NCBI RefSeq assembly: GCF_003627965.1
Contig: NZ_RBWE01000001.1
Span: forward strand, 519,195-583,194
Direction: 5' to 3'
Origin: Desulfofundulus salinus
GTDB lineage: Bacteria > Bacillota > Desulfotomaculia > Desulfotomaculales > Desulfovirgulaceae
Length of the DNA stretch: 64,000 nucleotides
Below, piece by piece: positions 47,913 to 57,634 of this stretch. Numbering within the stretch: the first letter of the stretch is position 1; each line of letters starts with the position of its first letter. The position numbers and the translations under genes were made by a program. The notes under the pieces are model-generated. The model saw only the letters and a list, made by a program, of their open reading frames with translations. It was not told the DNA's origin and searched no databases.

Positions 47913-50585
47913 CTAAATTTTTTTCACCTCGTACCAGTTTGGCCCCAGCTTCATGTCTACCACCAGCGGGACGTCCAGCACCAGGGCGTTTTCCATGTGC
48001 CGCCGGACCAGTTCGGAAACCTCCGGCAGTTCCCCGGCAGGCATGTCGAAAATCAATTCGTCGTGCACCTGCAGGATCATCCTGGTGGCCAGTCCCCGCT
48101 CCTTTAATTCCCGGTGGATACGCACCATGGCCAGCTTGATGATGTCGGCGGCGCTGCCCTGAATGGGTGTATTGATGGCGGTACGCTCGCCAAACATGCG
48201 CACGTTGCGGTTGGCGCTAAAGAGATCCGGCAGGTAGCGGCGCCGGTTTAAAAGAGTGGTTACGTAGCCCTTCTCCCTGGCCTGCTGGATGGTGCGCTCT
48301 ATAAAAGCCTTTACCCCTGCGTAACGGGCAAAGTAATTTTCAATGTATTGCCGGGCTTCCTGGCGGGAGACGTTAATGTCCCGGGCCAGGCCAAAATCAC
48401 TGATGCCGTAGACAATACCGAAGTTGACCGCCTTGGCCCGGCCCCGCATATCGGCCGTTACTTCGGTAATGGCCACGCCAAAAACCTCGGCGGCCGTGCG
48501 GGTGTGGATGTCCTGGCCCTGGCGGAAGGCTTCCAGCAGGTTGGGATCCCCGGACATGTGGGCCAGAATCCGCAATTCGATCTGGGAGTAATCGGCGGTA
48601 AGGATCAGGTTTCCCTCCCGGCGGGGGATGAAAACCCTTCTGATTTTGCGTCCTTCCTCCATGCGGATGGGGATGTTCTGCAAGTTGGGATCGGAGCTGG
48701 ATAGCCGTCCGGTAGCCGTTACCGTCTGGTGGAAGGTGGTATGCAACCGGCCCGTTTCGGGATTGATCAGGGCGGCCAGGCCGTCAACGTAGGTGGATTT
48801 TAATTTCATCAGCTGGCGGTATTCCAGTACCAGAGGAACAATGGGATGAGCGCCGGCCAGTTCCTCCAGCACGGAAGCATCGGTGGAATAACTTGTTTTG
48901 GTTTTTTTGATTACGGGCAATTCCAGCTTTTCAAAAAGGATGTAACCCAGCTGGCGGGTAGAGTTGATGTTAAATTGTTCCCCGGCCAGCTGGTAAATCT
49001 GCTCCGCTATAGCGGCGAGCTTTATCTCCAGTTCCCGGGACATTTCTTCCAGGTATTGTTTATCCACGGCCACCCCGGTCATTTCCATGTCGGCCAGGAC
49101 GGCTACCAGGGGCAACTCTACTTCGTAATACAACCTTTCCATTTCCGCCAGGCGCAGCTTTTCGGCCAGCAGTTCCGACAGGCGCCAGATGACGTCGGCC
49201 CGGGCCGCCAGGGCTTCCTCACCCCGGGCGGGCAGGACAACTTTTAAATGTTCCAGGGCCAGGTCCGCGAGTTCCTGGTTGGCCGAGGCGGGATTGAGCA
49301 GGTACGCAGCCACCATGGTATCAAAAGCCAGGTTGTTTAAGGCGAGGCCGTGCTTTTGTAAAAGCCACAGGGCGCTCTTGCCGTCATGGAGGAGCTTTTC
49401 TGTATCGGGGTCGCGGAAAATCCTGGCCAGGGCATCCAGGGCTGCCGGGTTGCTGGCCGGGTCCCCCGGTTCCAGGTAAAAGATTGATAGATAGGGTGCT
49501 TCCGGACTGTCCCCGGGGGCTTTTAATCCCAGGGCCGCCGCCACTATGCCTTCCTGGCGGCTCCCGCTCAAAGCTATAGCCACCCGGCCCGCGCGCCGGC
49601 ACAGTTCCACCAAACGGGATAAATCTTCCCGGCCGGTGAGGTGCCGGAAGGTTACCCGGTAGGTTTCCACCTCCCGGGCAGGTTGCCTGCCTTCAGCTTC
49701 TTCTTTTTCCCCCAGCTCTTGCCTGATGACCCGGATTAAGGTTTTAAATTCCAGCCTGCTGAAGAGGGATAGCAACTGATTATAATCCGGCCCCGGCCAG
49801 CGAAAAGCATCCAGGTTAATCTCCAGGGGTACCTCCCGCTCAATGGTGGCCAGTCGTTTGGATAACAAAGCCTGCTCGTGATACTGGCGTATTTTATCCC
49901 GCTGACGGGCGGGCAGGTCGTCCACATGGGATACCACTTCTTCCAGGCTGCCATATTCCTTAAGTAAGGCTTTAGCCGTTTTGGGACCAATTCCCGGTAC
50001 GCCGGGAATATTGTCGGAAGGATCTCCTACCAGCCCTTTATAATCTGGAAACTGTGCCGGGGTAATGCCAAAACGTTCCCATACCCGGCCTTCAGTGTAT
50101 TCCTCCAGTTCACTGATTCCCTTACGGGTGAGGAACACCCTGGTCAGGGGTGAAACCAGTTGCAGGGTATCCTGGTCACCGGTAACGATAATGCTGGAGA
50201 TTCCCGCTTGCTCTGCCCGGCCGGCCAGCGTACCTATTAGATCATCAGCCTCGTATCCCTCACACTCCAGCACGGGGATGTTCATGGCCGCTAAAACTTC
50301 TTTGATCAGGGGGAACTGGGGGCGCAATTCATCGGGGGTACCCGGACGGTGGGCCTTGTAGTCCTCATAATGATCGTGGCGAAAGGTAACCCTCCCCTTA
50401 TCAAAGCAAACGGCTGCCAGGTCGGGTTTGACCTCTTTGAGGACTTTAAAAAGCATATTGGTAAAACCGTAGACGGCATTGGTTGCTACCCCTTGACTGG
50501 TCGCCAGGTGGGGTATGGCATGAAAGGCCCGGTGGGCCAGGCTGTTGCCGTCCAGGATTAGAAACGTGCTTGCCTGCAAAACCAC
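47913..50585 (-). CDS. polA: DNA polymerase I
   Basis: 890 aa. 5'-nuclease domain 1-295 (DGNSLAHRAFHAIP, VTGDQDTLQLVS, DNIPGVPGIGPKTA), a 3'-5' exonuclease-like domain in which the DxE proofreading residues are replaced (VAIALSGSRQ), and the polymerase domain with ADYSQIELRILAHMS, RAKAVNFGIVYG and VHDELIFD. Loss of proofreading is usual for Firmicutes PolA. GTG 50585 or TTG 50579. Followed by mutM. Confidence 0.96.
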   Translation of the reverse strand: MVLQASTFLILDGNSLAHRAFHAIPHLATSQGVATNAVYGFTNMLFKVLKEVKPDLAAVCFDKGRVTFRHDHYEDYKAHRPGTPDELRPQFPLIKEVLAAMNIPVLECEGYEADDLIGTLAGRAEQAGISSIIVTGDQDTLQLVSPLTRVFLTRKGISELEEYTEGRVWERFGITPAQFPDYKGLVGDPSDNIPGVPGIGPKTAKALLKEYGSLEEVVSHVDDLPARQRDKIRQYHEQALLSKRLATIEREVPLEINLDAFRWPGPDYNQLLSLFSRLEFKTLIRVIRQELGEKEEAEGRQPAREVETYRVTFRHLTGREDLSRLVELCRRAGRVAIALSGSRQEGIVAAALGLKAPGDSPEAPYLSIFYLEPGDPASNPAALDALARIFRDPDTEKLLHDGKSALWLLQKHGLALNNLAFDTMVAAYLLNPASANQELADLALEHLKVVLPARGEEALAARADVIWRLSELLAEKLRLAEMERLYYEVELPLVAVLADMEMTGVAVDKQYLEEMSRELEIKLAAIAEQIYQLAGEQFNINSTRQLGYILFEKLELPVIKKTKTSYSTDASVLEELAGAHPIVPLVLEYRQLMKLKSTYVDGLAALINPETGRLHTTFHQTVTATGRLSSSDPNLQNIPIRMEEGRKIRRVFIPRREGNLILTADYSQIELRILAHMSGDPNLLEAFRQGQDIHTRTAAEVFGVAITEVTADMRGRAKAVNFGIVYGISDFGLARDINVSRQEARQYIENYFARYAGVKAFIERTIQQAREKGYVTTLLNRRRYLPDLFSANRNVRMFGERTAINTPIQGSAADIIKLAMVRIHRELKERGLATRMILQVHDELIFDMPAGELPEVSELVRRHMENALVLDVPLVVDMKLGPNWYEVKKI

Positions 50586-50755
50586 GCACCTGCCTTTTTT
50601 TTAATTATTTCACCGTGTAAATCTGCAATACCTTCCGCATAAAAATGTTGATAAATTTAAACATGCCCCTGTTTTCTTTCGGAGGTTCCGGCAGGAGATT
50701 AACCCGGGCAGGGCGAATTACAACTTATGGATCATAAGCTTTGAGGTGAGCCGGT

Positions 50756-52240
50756 TTGCAAATAAGAATAATCCTTTTGGTGATGGCTTTATTATTTTTT
50801 CTGCCTGTTTTTCCTGCCGGTGCGGGCGACGACCTGGAACGGGCAGCTGCTACGGTGTCAGAAGTGATGGACTATGTTTACCATTACCATATTGCCCGTC
50901 CCGGTGTGGACCAGCTGGTTGACGGGGCCATTAATGGCCTTTTAAGCAGGCTGGGTGACCCTTATACGGAATATTTTACTGCCGAAGACCTTGATAATTT
51001 TACCAATTCCCTGGAAGGAAATTTCGCCGGAATTGGCGTGGAACTGGAAGGATGGCCCCCTTACCCGCAGGTGGCCAGGGTACTGCGCGACTCACCTGCT
51101 TACCGGGCCGGAATCAGGGAAAAAGACCTGATTATCCGGGTGAATGGGGAAGATACAGCCGGGTTGACCCTTTCCCAGGTGGTGGAAAGAATTCGCGGTC
51201 CTGCCGGTTCCCGGGTGCAACTGACCATTCGCCGTGGAGGTGTTCCCGATTTCAATGTGGAACTTGTACGGGAAAAAGTGAGCAGTTCCACGGTTGAATG
51301 GGAGGTGCTTCCTGGAAATATCGGCTACGTTAGAGTGCATTTTTTTAGTTCCAGGACGGTCGAGGAATTTGGTATCCTGATGCAGGAATTCCGGGCCAGG
51401 GGGATCAAGGGAATGATCCTGGACCTGCGTAACGATCCGGGGGGATACCTGCAGGCTGCCGTTGATCTGGCCGGTTATTTCTTGCCGGCCGGTCAGGTGG
51501 TAGTCACCACGGTGGACCGGAATGATCAAAAGGAAGTTTATTATACCGCCGGTAAAACCCCTGCCCTTGATCTGCCCCTGGTGGTCCTGGTCAACAACAT
51601 GAGTGCCAGTTCCGCCGAAGTTCTGGCCGGAGCATTACAGGACTACCGGCGGGCAGTGCTGGTGGGCGACCGTACTTACGGCAAGGGGGTTGTCCAGGCC
51701 ATCATTCCCCTGGAAACGGGAGGTGCACTGAAATTAACCATTGCCCGTTATTTAACTCCGGGAGGCAGGTCAATTGATGGCCGCGGCGTTGAGCCCGACC
51801 GGTGGGTTTCCACGCCATCCCTGCAACTGGTGGCTGCCCGGCAGGAATTGCAGCCCCGGTCACCGCGTACCGTATTATTTAATCTATCGGGTACCGGTGT
51901 CTTCGTTAACGGGGAAAAAATAAGCGATCATTTATCACCCCTGATTCAGGCCGGGGAAACCTGCGTTCCCCTGCGATTTACCCTGGAGGCTCTGGGGTTC
52001 AGTGTCCACTGGCAGCACGAAGGTCATAAGGTTTTAGCCCGCGCCGGTGACCGGGAGCTTATTCTGGACGTGGGCATGAAAACGGCCATAATCGGGGGAC
52101 AAAAGTTGGGATTGGGATCTCTCATGATCCGGGGAGGAAGTATATACCTGCCGGTTTCCCTTTTTTCCCGGTTGGGAGTAAAAGTCGAACGGGAGGGGGA
52201 ACAACTAAAACTGGAATTATTGCCGGTTAAGCAGGAATAA
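50756..52240 (+). CDS. S41-family carboxy-terminal processing protease
   Basis: 494 aa, exported: signal peptide LLVMALLFFLPVFPAGAG. PDZ domain (about 85-165, GIREKDLIIRVNGED), then the protease with catalytic Ser in NMSASSAEVLAGALQD and Lys in TYGKGVVQ. The C-terminal 110 residues are a copper-amine-oxidase-N-like stalk (GTGVFVNGEKISDH), used for wall binding. TTG start after GAGGTGA. Divergent from polA. Confidence 0.93.
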   Translation: MQIRIILLVMALLFFLPVFPAGAGDDLERAAATVSEVMDYVYHYHIARPGVDQLVDGAINGLLSRLGDPYTEYFTAEDLDNFTNSLEGNFAGIGVELEGWPPYPQVARVLRDSPAYRAGIREKDLIIRVNGEDTAGLTLSQVVERIRGPAGSRVQLTIRRGGVPDFNVELVREKVSSSTVEWEVLPGNIGYVRVHFFSSRTVEEFGILMQEFRARGIKGMILDLRNDPGGYLQAAVDLAGYFLPAGQVVVTTVDRNDQKEVYYTAGKTPALDLPLVVLVNNMSASSAEVLAGALQDYRRAVLVGDRTYGKGVVQAIIPLETGGALKLTIARYLTPGGRSIDGRGVEPDRWVSTPSLQLVAARQELQPRSPRTVLFNLSGTGVFVNGEKISDHLSPLIQAGETCVPLRFTLEALGFSVHWQHEGHKVLARAGDRELILDVGMKTAIIGGQKLGLGSLMIRGGSIYLPVSLFSRLGVKVEREGEQLKLELLPVKQE

Positions 52241-52339
52241 TGCTGCCCGTGTTGAATCACTTAGAATAAACTAAAATAAACAAGAATGATTGCACAACCC
52301 GCGGGCCAGGTTCGCTGCCGGTAAAGGAGGTGTTTTGGA

Positions 52340-53839
52340 ATGGCTGACTATCTTTGCCCTTGCGGGAGCGGGAAGTCTTATCGTAACTGCTGTGGTATCA
52401 GGGAAAAGGTAATTTTTTTGGAACAGTACAGGTGGCGGCGTGCCGGTCAGGAGTTACGCCGTAAACTGGGCGAATTTGCCGATAGCCAGTGTTTTGCCCA
52501 GGAAGTGGTTAAGGCGCAGGAAAAGTATCTCAATTGCCTTGATCCGGAACTGGTTGACCGCGATGACGAATTTACCATGGAAAGATGCTTTGAATGGTTT
52601 ATTTTCGATTATGTTCTCCCTGACGGGTTAACCATCATTGAAACTTTCCGGCAGAATCCTGATCTCTCGGAAAGGGAGCAGGCCTTACTGGCAGACTGGG
52701 CCGCGGCGAGGATTTCCCTTTATGAAGTGCTAAAGGTTCTGCCCCGCAAAGGGGTTGTGTTACGGGATCTCCTTCAAAAAAGGGAACTAAAGGTACATGA
52801 TATAAATGCAGCTGCCGAGCTTCAGCCGGGGACTATCCTGCTTATGCGGGTTTTAAAGGTGGGAGACGAGTACGAGTTTTCTACCAGTGGTCTTGCTTTA
52901 CCGGGTTTCTGCAAAGATGTCCTGTTGAAAAAGCTGCGCCGGGACCTGCGGTTTTATGCCCGGAAACGGAATGCTCCTACCAGGCAGGTGCTCAGTGATT
53001 ACCTGCGGGATCGTTCCCATATCATCAACGCCATCGTGGTGGAGATGGGGTTTAATTATACCCTGCCCCATTTAGTTGATGATAGTGAGGGAGACGAGTA
53101 TTTTCCGCCGGTCAACGATGCCCTGTTTGACAGGATTTCGGCCCGGATTGCCCAGCAAATTACCGAGGCTGTGTTGGATGAATATTACGACCGCTGGATC
53201 GATAAGCCCGTTCCGGCCCTGGATGGGAAAACTCCCCGGGAGGCCTGCCGTACTGCCGAAGGCAGGGCCAGGCTGGAAGAGCTATTTCGCGAACTGGAAT
53301 TGGTGGAAACCAGCCGGGAATTAAAGGGAGAACCCCATTATGACCTGCAGAAGCTGCGTCGCAAGCTGGGGCTTTTGCCGGCCGGTGGGAATGCAGAGGA
53401 GGGTTCCCGGGAACAGGAGAACTTTAAAAAGCCCGAGGATTACCAGTGGCCGACGGTAACCCATGCCGATGTGGCCCGGGGTGTGATGGAAGACCTCCGG
53501 GTGAGAGGTTACGGGCCGGGTCAGGTTCAGGGAGCTCTGCACCTGTGGCATGACTACTGTTCCAAGGTGCAGCCCTCCTTTCGCAAGCCCGAGCTGTGGG
53601 TGGCCACGGTGGTATATGCCATGGCCCGCCTGGAGTGCGACCATCGAATCAGCCAGCACGAGCTGGCCAGGCAATATGGGGTGGCTCCCTCGAGTATCTC
53701 GGCCAATTTCCGGGCCATGTGCCGGGCGCTGGATCTGGTGGTCTTCGACAAGCGCTATTCCACACGCAAGTCGCCGCTCGCCGGACTGAAGGAAGCTGAT
53801 CCGCTTCTGGCCCAGATACTGGAGAACCTGAAGTTATAA
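52340..53839 (+). CDS. SEC-C zinc-motif protein of unknown function
   Basis: 499 aa. N-terminal SEC-C motif (CPCGSGKSYRNCC) binding zinc, a long alpha-helical middle without a family that I can name, and a C-terminal helix-turn-helix-like region (RISQHELARQYGVAPSSISANFRAMC), which suggests DNA binding. AAAGGAGGTG upstream of ATG 52340. Terminator directly follows. Possibly a regulator of translation or secretion. Confidence 0.75.
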   Translation: MADYLCPCGSGKSYRNCCGIREKVIFLEQYRWRRAGQELRRKLGEFADSQCFAQEVVKAQEKYLNCLDPELVDRDDEFTMERCFEWFIFDYVLPDGLTIIETFRQNPDLSEREQALLADWAAARISLYEVLKVLPRKGVVLRDLLQKRELKVHDINAAAELQPGTILLMRVLKVGDEYEFSTSGLALPGFCKDVLLKKLRRDLRFYARKRNAPTRQVLSDYLRDRSHIINAIVVEMGFNYTLPHLVDDSEGDEYFPPVNDALFDRISARIAQQITEAVLDEYYDRWIDKPVPALDGKTPREACRTAEGRARLEELFRELELVETSRELKGEPHYDLQKLRRKLGLLPAGGNAEEGSREQENFKKPEDYQWPTVTHADVARGVMEDLRVRGYGPGQVQGALHLWHDYCSKVQPSFRKPELWVATVVYAMARLECDHRISQHELARQYGVAPSSISANFRAMCRALDLVVFDKRYSTRKSPLAGLKEADPLLAQILENLKL

Positions 53840-53870
53840 CCCTGGTTGAGATACATGATATTGCAAGGGA

Positions 53871-53899
53871 AAAGGGCGGGTTAAGCACCCGCCCTTTTT
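53871..53899 (+). terminator. Terminator after the SEC-C gene
   Basis: AAAGGGCGGGT / ACCCGCCCTTT 11-bp stem, loop TAAGC, then TT. Confidence 0.9.
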
Positions 53900-53918
53900 C
53901 AGGTGGAGGGATTGCTGG

Positions 53919-54530
53919 TTGGGTTATCTTTCTTCCTTACTGGAAATTGTTGTTGAATGGGTGGTTGGTTTTATTTCCGACCTGGGCTATTGGGGGATTG
54001 CCATTGGCATGGCCATTGAGAGTGCCAATATACCCCTGCCCAGCGAGGTCATCCTCCCCTTTGGCGGCTACCTGGTATCCACAGGCCGGTTGGATTTCTT
54101 CTGGGCGGCAATGGCCGGTACCATTGGCGGTACCGTGGGGTCGATCATCTCTTATTTTATCGGTTTGTGGGGTGGACGCCCTTTTTTACTGCGTTACGGG
54201 CGCTACATTGGGATTTCCCACAAACACTTCGAACTGGCAGAGAGATGGTTTCATCGCTATGGTGAGGCAACGGTATTCTTCACCCGGTTGATGCCTGTTG
54301 TGCGTACCTTTATTTCCTTGCCGGCGGGAATCACCGGCATGAACTTTCCCCGTTTTGTCATTTACACCTTTTTAGGTTCCTTGCCCTGGTGCTTTTTCCT
54401 CACCTACCTGGGTGTAAAAATGGGCCAGCACTGGCAGGATTTGAAATACTGGTTTCACCGCCTCGATCTGGTGGTGGCCCTTGTGCTGCTTGTGCTTGTG
54501 CTTTACCTGTGGCGCAAACGGAAAAGATAG
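53919..54530 (+). CDS. DedA-family membrane protein
   Basis: 203 aa. Family features: GIAIGMAIESANIPLPSEVILPFGGYLV, GTIGGTVGSIISYFIGLWGG, FTRLMPVVRTFISLPAGITGM and the C-terminal helix. DedA/SNARE-associated proteins flip undecaprenyl phosphate or phospholipids. TTG start. Hairpin terminator follows. Confidence 0.92.
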   Translation: MGYLSSLLEIVVEWVVGFISDLGYWGIAIGMAIESANIPLPSEVILPFGGYLVSTGRLDFFWAAMAGTIGGTVGSIISYFIGLWGGRPFLLRYGRYIGISHKHFELAERWFHRYGEATVFFTRLMPVVRTFISLPAGITGMNFPRFVIYTFLGSLPWCFFLTYLGVKMGQHWQDLKYWFHRLDLVVALVLLVLVLYLWRKRKR

Positions 54531-54574
54531 GCCGGATTTTGTCCGGCTGACGGGCATTGAACGAGTTCTGTTAC

Positions 54575-54608
54575 AACCAGCCTTTTCTTACGGCTGGTTT
54601 TTTTTGTT
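54575..54608 (+). terminator. Terminator after the DedA gene
   Basis: AACCAGCC / GGCTGGTT stem, loop TTTTCTTAC, long T-run. Confidence 0.9.
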
Positions 54609-54664
54609 TTCATAAAGCGCCCGGCAGGCGAGGAAAAATAAAGGGGTGAAAGGAAGGGGTCGCT

Positions 54665-55888
54665 TTGAAACGGAAAACAGGTGAAAAAACGGGCGACAAG
54701 ATGCCCTTTAAAAACTCAGCCGTCATCCGGTATTCCTTTATTTTAAGCCTGACATTGTTCCTGTCTGGCGCTTTGCTTTTATCCTTCCCTGCGCCTGCAG
54801 GAGCAGTCCCGCCTTCTGTCACTGCAGATGCTGCCGTGCTCATGGATGCACGCACGGGGCAAATCTTCTATGATAAAAATGGCCTGCAGAGGCGCGAGCC
54901 GGCCAGCCTGACCAAGATCATGACGGCTATCATTGCCCTGGAGTACGGCCGTTTAAACGACGTGGTAACCGTAAGCCGCAATGCCGCCGCCGTAGGCATG
55001 GGTTCCGTGCTGGACCTGCGCGCCGGCGAAAAAATTACCCTGGAAAACCTGCTCAAGGCCGCCCTGATTATGTCGGCCAACGACAGCACCGTCGCCATCG
55101 CCGAACATGTGGCCGGCTCCGAAGAGGACTTTATCAGGATGATGAATGCCAAGGCACCGGTCCTGGGGGCCCTGCACACACGCTTTGCCAATACCAACGG
55201 TTATCATGATCCCCGGCATTATACCTGCGCCCGCGACCTGGCCGTGATTACCCGTTACGCCCTGCAAAACCCCCTTTTTAACCGGATGGTACGCACCCGG
55301 GAAACAACCATCAGCTTTTGTGATTCCAAGCGGAAAGAAACCATTTCCAACACCAACCGCCTTTTGCGCGAAGGCAGTTGCCCGGGCATTGACGGGGTAA
55401 AGACCGGTTCCACCCCCCGGGCCGGCAATTGCCTGATTGCATCGGCCACCCGGGGCGATCGCCAATTGATTGCGGTGGTGCTCCACAGTGCCAACCGCTA
55501 CCGGGACGCCGTCACCCTTCTGGACTATGGTTTTAACGAAGTGGAACGGGTGACCCTGGGTGCTGAAGGGGAAGAGGTGGCCCGGCTACCCGTTTCCAAC
55601 GGCCTGGCCGGTACGGTACCCGTTGTTATTGCCACCCCCGTGGAGGTTGACCTGGCCCGCGACCAGCTTTCCCGGGTGCGAAGGGAAGTCAGGATGGTGC
55701 CGTCTCTTACCGCCCCCGTTAAGGCTGGAGAAAAAGTGGGCGAAATCACTTTTCGTTTAAAGGATGAGGAACTGGGCCGGTCGGCCCTGGTGACTGCACG
55801 GGACGTACCGAAAAAAGGCTTGTTTGCCCGCTGGCGAAAAGGTACCCGGGCGAACACACCCAATGGCAGGGAAATTATCCGCGAATGA
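54665..55888 (+). CDS. dacF: D-alanyl-D-alanine carboxypeptidase (DacF type)
   Basis: 407 aa, exported (signal FILSLTLFLSGALLLSFPAPAGA). Active-site SxxK at residues 81-84 (SLTKIM), SAN in IMSANDSTVAIAEH, KTG in DGVKTGSTPRAGN, and a C-terminal PBP5-like beta domain with a basic tail. Trims the terminal D-Ala of peptidoglycan; DacF-type enzymes act in the forespore. TTG start at 54665 after GGAAGGGG. Confidence 0.93.
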   Translation: MKRKTGEKTGDKMPFKNSAVIRYSFILSLTLFLSGALLLSFPAPAGAVPPSVTADAAVLMDARTGQIFYDKNGLQRREPASLTKIMTAIIALEYGRLNDVVTVSRNAAAVGMGSVLDLRAGEKITLENLLKAALIMSANDSTVAIAEHVAGSEEDFIRMMNAKAPVLGALHTRFANTNGYHDPRHYTCARDLAVITRYALQNPLFNRMVRTRETTISFCDSKRKETISNTNRLLREGSCPGIDGVKTGSTPRAGNCLIASATRGDRQLIAVVLHSANRYRDAVTLLDYGFNEVERVTLGAEGEEVARLPVSNGLAGTVPVVIATPVEVDLARDQLSRVRREVRMVPSLTAPVKAGEKVGEITFRLKDEELGRSALVTARDVPKKGLFARWRKGTRANTPNGREIIRE

Positions 55889-55959
55889 CCCAGCGCAAAG
55901 AGGCTCACATTATGCAGTCTGATTTTCTGGCCAGGCTACAACTTTCCCGGGGGCACCCC

Positions 55960-55988
55960 TTGACATCCTCCCCGGTTTGCGTCATAAT
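55960..55988 (+). promoter_or_regulatory. Promoter of tRNA-Val
   Basis: TTGACA, 17 bases, CATAAT; the tRNA starts 21 bases later. Confidence 0.85.
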
Positions 55989-56009
55989 ATAGGTGTTATA
56001 ACCGCATAC

Positions 56010-56084
56010 GGGCGGGTAGTTCAGTGGGAGAACGTCTGCTTGACGCGCAGAAGGTCGTAGGTTCAATTCCTACCCCGCCCACCA
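56010..56084 (+). tRNA. tRNA-Val (GAC anticodon)
   Basis: Acceptor GGGCGGG / CCCGCCC, anticodon stem TCTGC / GCAGA with loop TTGACGC, T-arm GTAGG-TTCAATT-CCTAC, CCA encoded. Probable former attachment site: an integrase remnant follows. Confidence 0.96.
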
Positions 56085-56114
56085 GGAAAATAAAGGTGTC
56101 GTCAGCCCATCATT

Positions 56115-56140
56115 AGCCTTCCTGAACGGAAGGCTTTTCT
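56115..56140 (+). terminator. Terminator after tRNA-Val
   Basis: AGCCTTCC / GGAAGGCT stem, loop TGAAC, then TTTTCTCTTT. Confidence 0.85.
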
Positions 56141-56245
56141 CTTTGCCTTCAGAAGTTCGTTTGGTCGCCGCCCGCTTCACCAGCTCCGGGCTGGTGTGGG
56201 TGTAAATATCCAGCGTGGTTTGCAGATTGTTCATAACTGATGGAT
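56140..56245 (-). pseudogene. C-terminal remnant of a tyrosine recombinase
   Basis: The minus strand encodes VMNNLQTTLDIYTHTSPELV followed by KRAATK, the ending of phage/ICE integrases (the nucleophile Tyr is in IYTH). The rest of the enzyme, including the catalytic Arg and His boxes, is absent. Its position next to a tRNA 3' end is where such integrases sit. Confidence 0.65.
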
Positions 56246-56436
56246 AACTCCCACAACCCGCCAAAACAATATTTTTGCCAGACCTGGAAGCCAGTTCAGG
56301 AGTTGCCCAGGTCTGGATCAATTTTTTGGGGGTGGTGAATATAAGATTTCTTTTTGTCACCGTTCGACAGGTTTTTTCTTGACGCATTTTCCTGGAAGTG
56401 GTTCAATTGAACCTGGTGCAAATTGGCGGAAGGGGG

Positions 56437-56622
56437 ATGCTTCTGTTGGATCTTGGCAGGGTGATCCTGCGGCTGGAGAAGGCCAGGAGGGAGCTCCTGG
56501 CTACCGACCCTGGCGATAAAGAAAAGCTCCTGGCGGCCAGTCGTAAATTGGACGAGTTGATCGTGGAGTATTATCGGGCGAAATTAGGCCCCAAAATGGC
56601 GGGGTCGGCAGCAGGTAGATAA
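56437..56622 (+). CDS. Spo0E-like aspartyl-phosphate phosphatase
   Basis: About 58-61 aa, two predicted helices; the signature SRKLDELIVEYYR matches the Spo0E family SQxLDxLI motif. These proteins dephosphorylate Spo0A and delay sporulation. Start is ATG 56437 or TTG 56446; GAAGGGGG at 56430 suits the latter better. Lies within the acquired region. Confidence 0.65.
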   Translation: MLLLDLGRVILRLEKARRELLATDPGDKEKLLAASRKLDELIVEYYRAKLGPKMAGSAAGR

Positions 56623-56686
56623 CTTTTTCCGTTCCAGGGCAGGAACCCGCACGGAAAATTGGGAAAAATATCAGGTTTTGACACCC

Positions 56687-57190
56687 TCATTCCATTGCCG
56701 GCTGGTCATCCCACCGCGCCTTTAATTCCCGGTCCTCGAGAAACAGGGAAGCCATCAGACCCCCCGTCAAAAGGATGGCTCCGATGAAAAACCCGTGGGT
56801 AATACTGAGAGAAAAAGCATGTTTCAGCAGAGACAGGCGGGGATCGCCGGGCATCTGCATCAAACGGCCCAGAACCTGACCGGGATCAATTTTTGCCGGT
56901 GCACCGGGTGGCAAAAGATCCGCCAGACGGTGGCTTAAATCGGTCAAAACAATATTGCCGGTAAGGGCGCTGCCAAAAACGCCGCCAATACTGCGGAACA
57001 AGTGGGAAGCGGCCGTAACTGTTCCCAACTCCGTGCGGCGCACGGTATTTTGTACGGCCACGGTAAAGGTGGGCATGGCTATACCCATTCCGGTACCGCT
57101 GATAATCATGCCGGCGACGGCCAGGGGTACCACCGCGCTTGAGGTAAGAATGTAGGCGGTGGCCAGCCAGCTATAGAGGTCCAGTCTGTG
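56687..57190 (-). pseudogene. MFS (DHA2/EmrB) transporter with internal deletion
   Basis: The frame reads LDLYSWLATAYILTSSAVVPL, characteristic of TM2 of the N-terminal half, and passes directly into AVAGMIISGTGMGIAMPTFT, characteristic of the C-terminal half, then to the end of the family. About 300 residues are missing and the N-terminus is not found upstream of 57190. An 8-bp inverted repeat GTAAAGCG/CGCTTTAC (57190-57233) marks the broken end. Confidence 0.75.
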
Positions 57191-57234
57191 TAAAGCGTGA
57201 AAAAAGCGGCCGCCTTTTGGCTTGTCGCTTTACG

Positions 57235-57263
57235 TTGCTCATGCTGACAGGATATGGTATAAT
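57235..57263 (+). promoter_or_regulatory. Promoter of the MNT/HEPN pair
   Basis: TTGCTC, 17 bases, TATAAT; a perfect -10 box 36 bases before the first ATG. Confidence 0.8.
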
Positions 57264-57298
57264 CCATTCAATCAGCTTTTCGAAGGAGTGAAGTACTT

Positions 57299-57634
57299 AT
57301 GATGGCCTTCTTGAATCCTCTGGAAGAAAAGGCCATTCGGGAGTTTTCTTCAAAAGTTAAAAGTTCACTTGGCAAAAACCTCCTCGACCTGAAACTTTTC
57401 GGTTCAAAATCAACCGGTAAATTTCATGAGGAGTCCGATATTGACATTCTTGTTGTTGTAAACGAAAGGGATGAGCAACTTTTGGATGCCATAAGCGAAA
57501 TCCTCCTGGATGTCGAGCTAAAGTACAATTCCATGCTTTCCCCCGTGGTTTTAACGGCCGCCGAGTTCCTGCAGAACCAAAAACACCAGACCCTGTTTTA
57601 CCACGAGGTAGCGCGGGACGGGGTGACCCTGTGA
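57299..57634 (+). CDS. MNT-type minimal nucleotidyltransferase (antitoxin-like)
   Basis: 111 aa. Pol-beta-type nucleotidyltransferase core GSKSTGKFHEESDIDILVV with both catalytic aspartates (DID). In MNT/HEPN toxin-antitoxin pairs this protein adenylylates or otherwise blocks the HEPN partner. GAAGGAG before ATG 57299. Its stop overlaps the HEPN start by four bases. Confidence 0.88.
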   Translation: MMAFLNPLEEKAIREFSSKVKSSLGKNLLDLKLFGSKSTGKFHEESDIDILVVVNERDEQLLDAISEILLDVELKYNSMLSPVVLTAAEFLQNQKHQTLFYHEVARDGVTL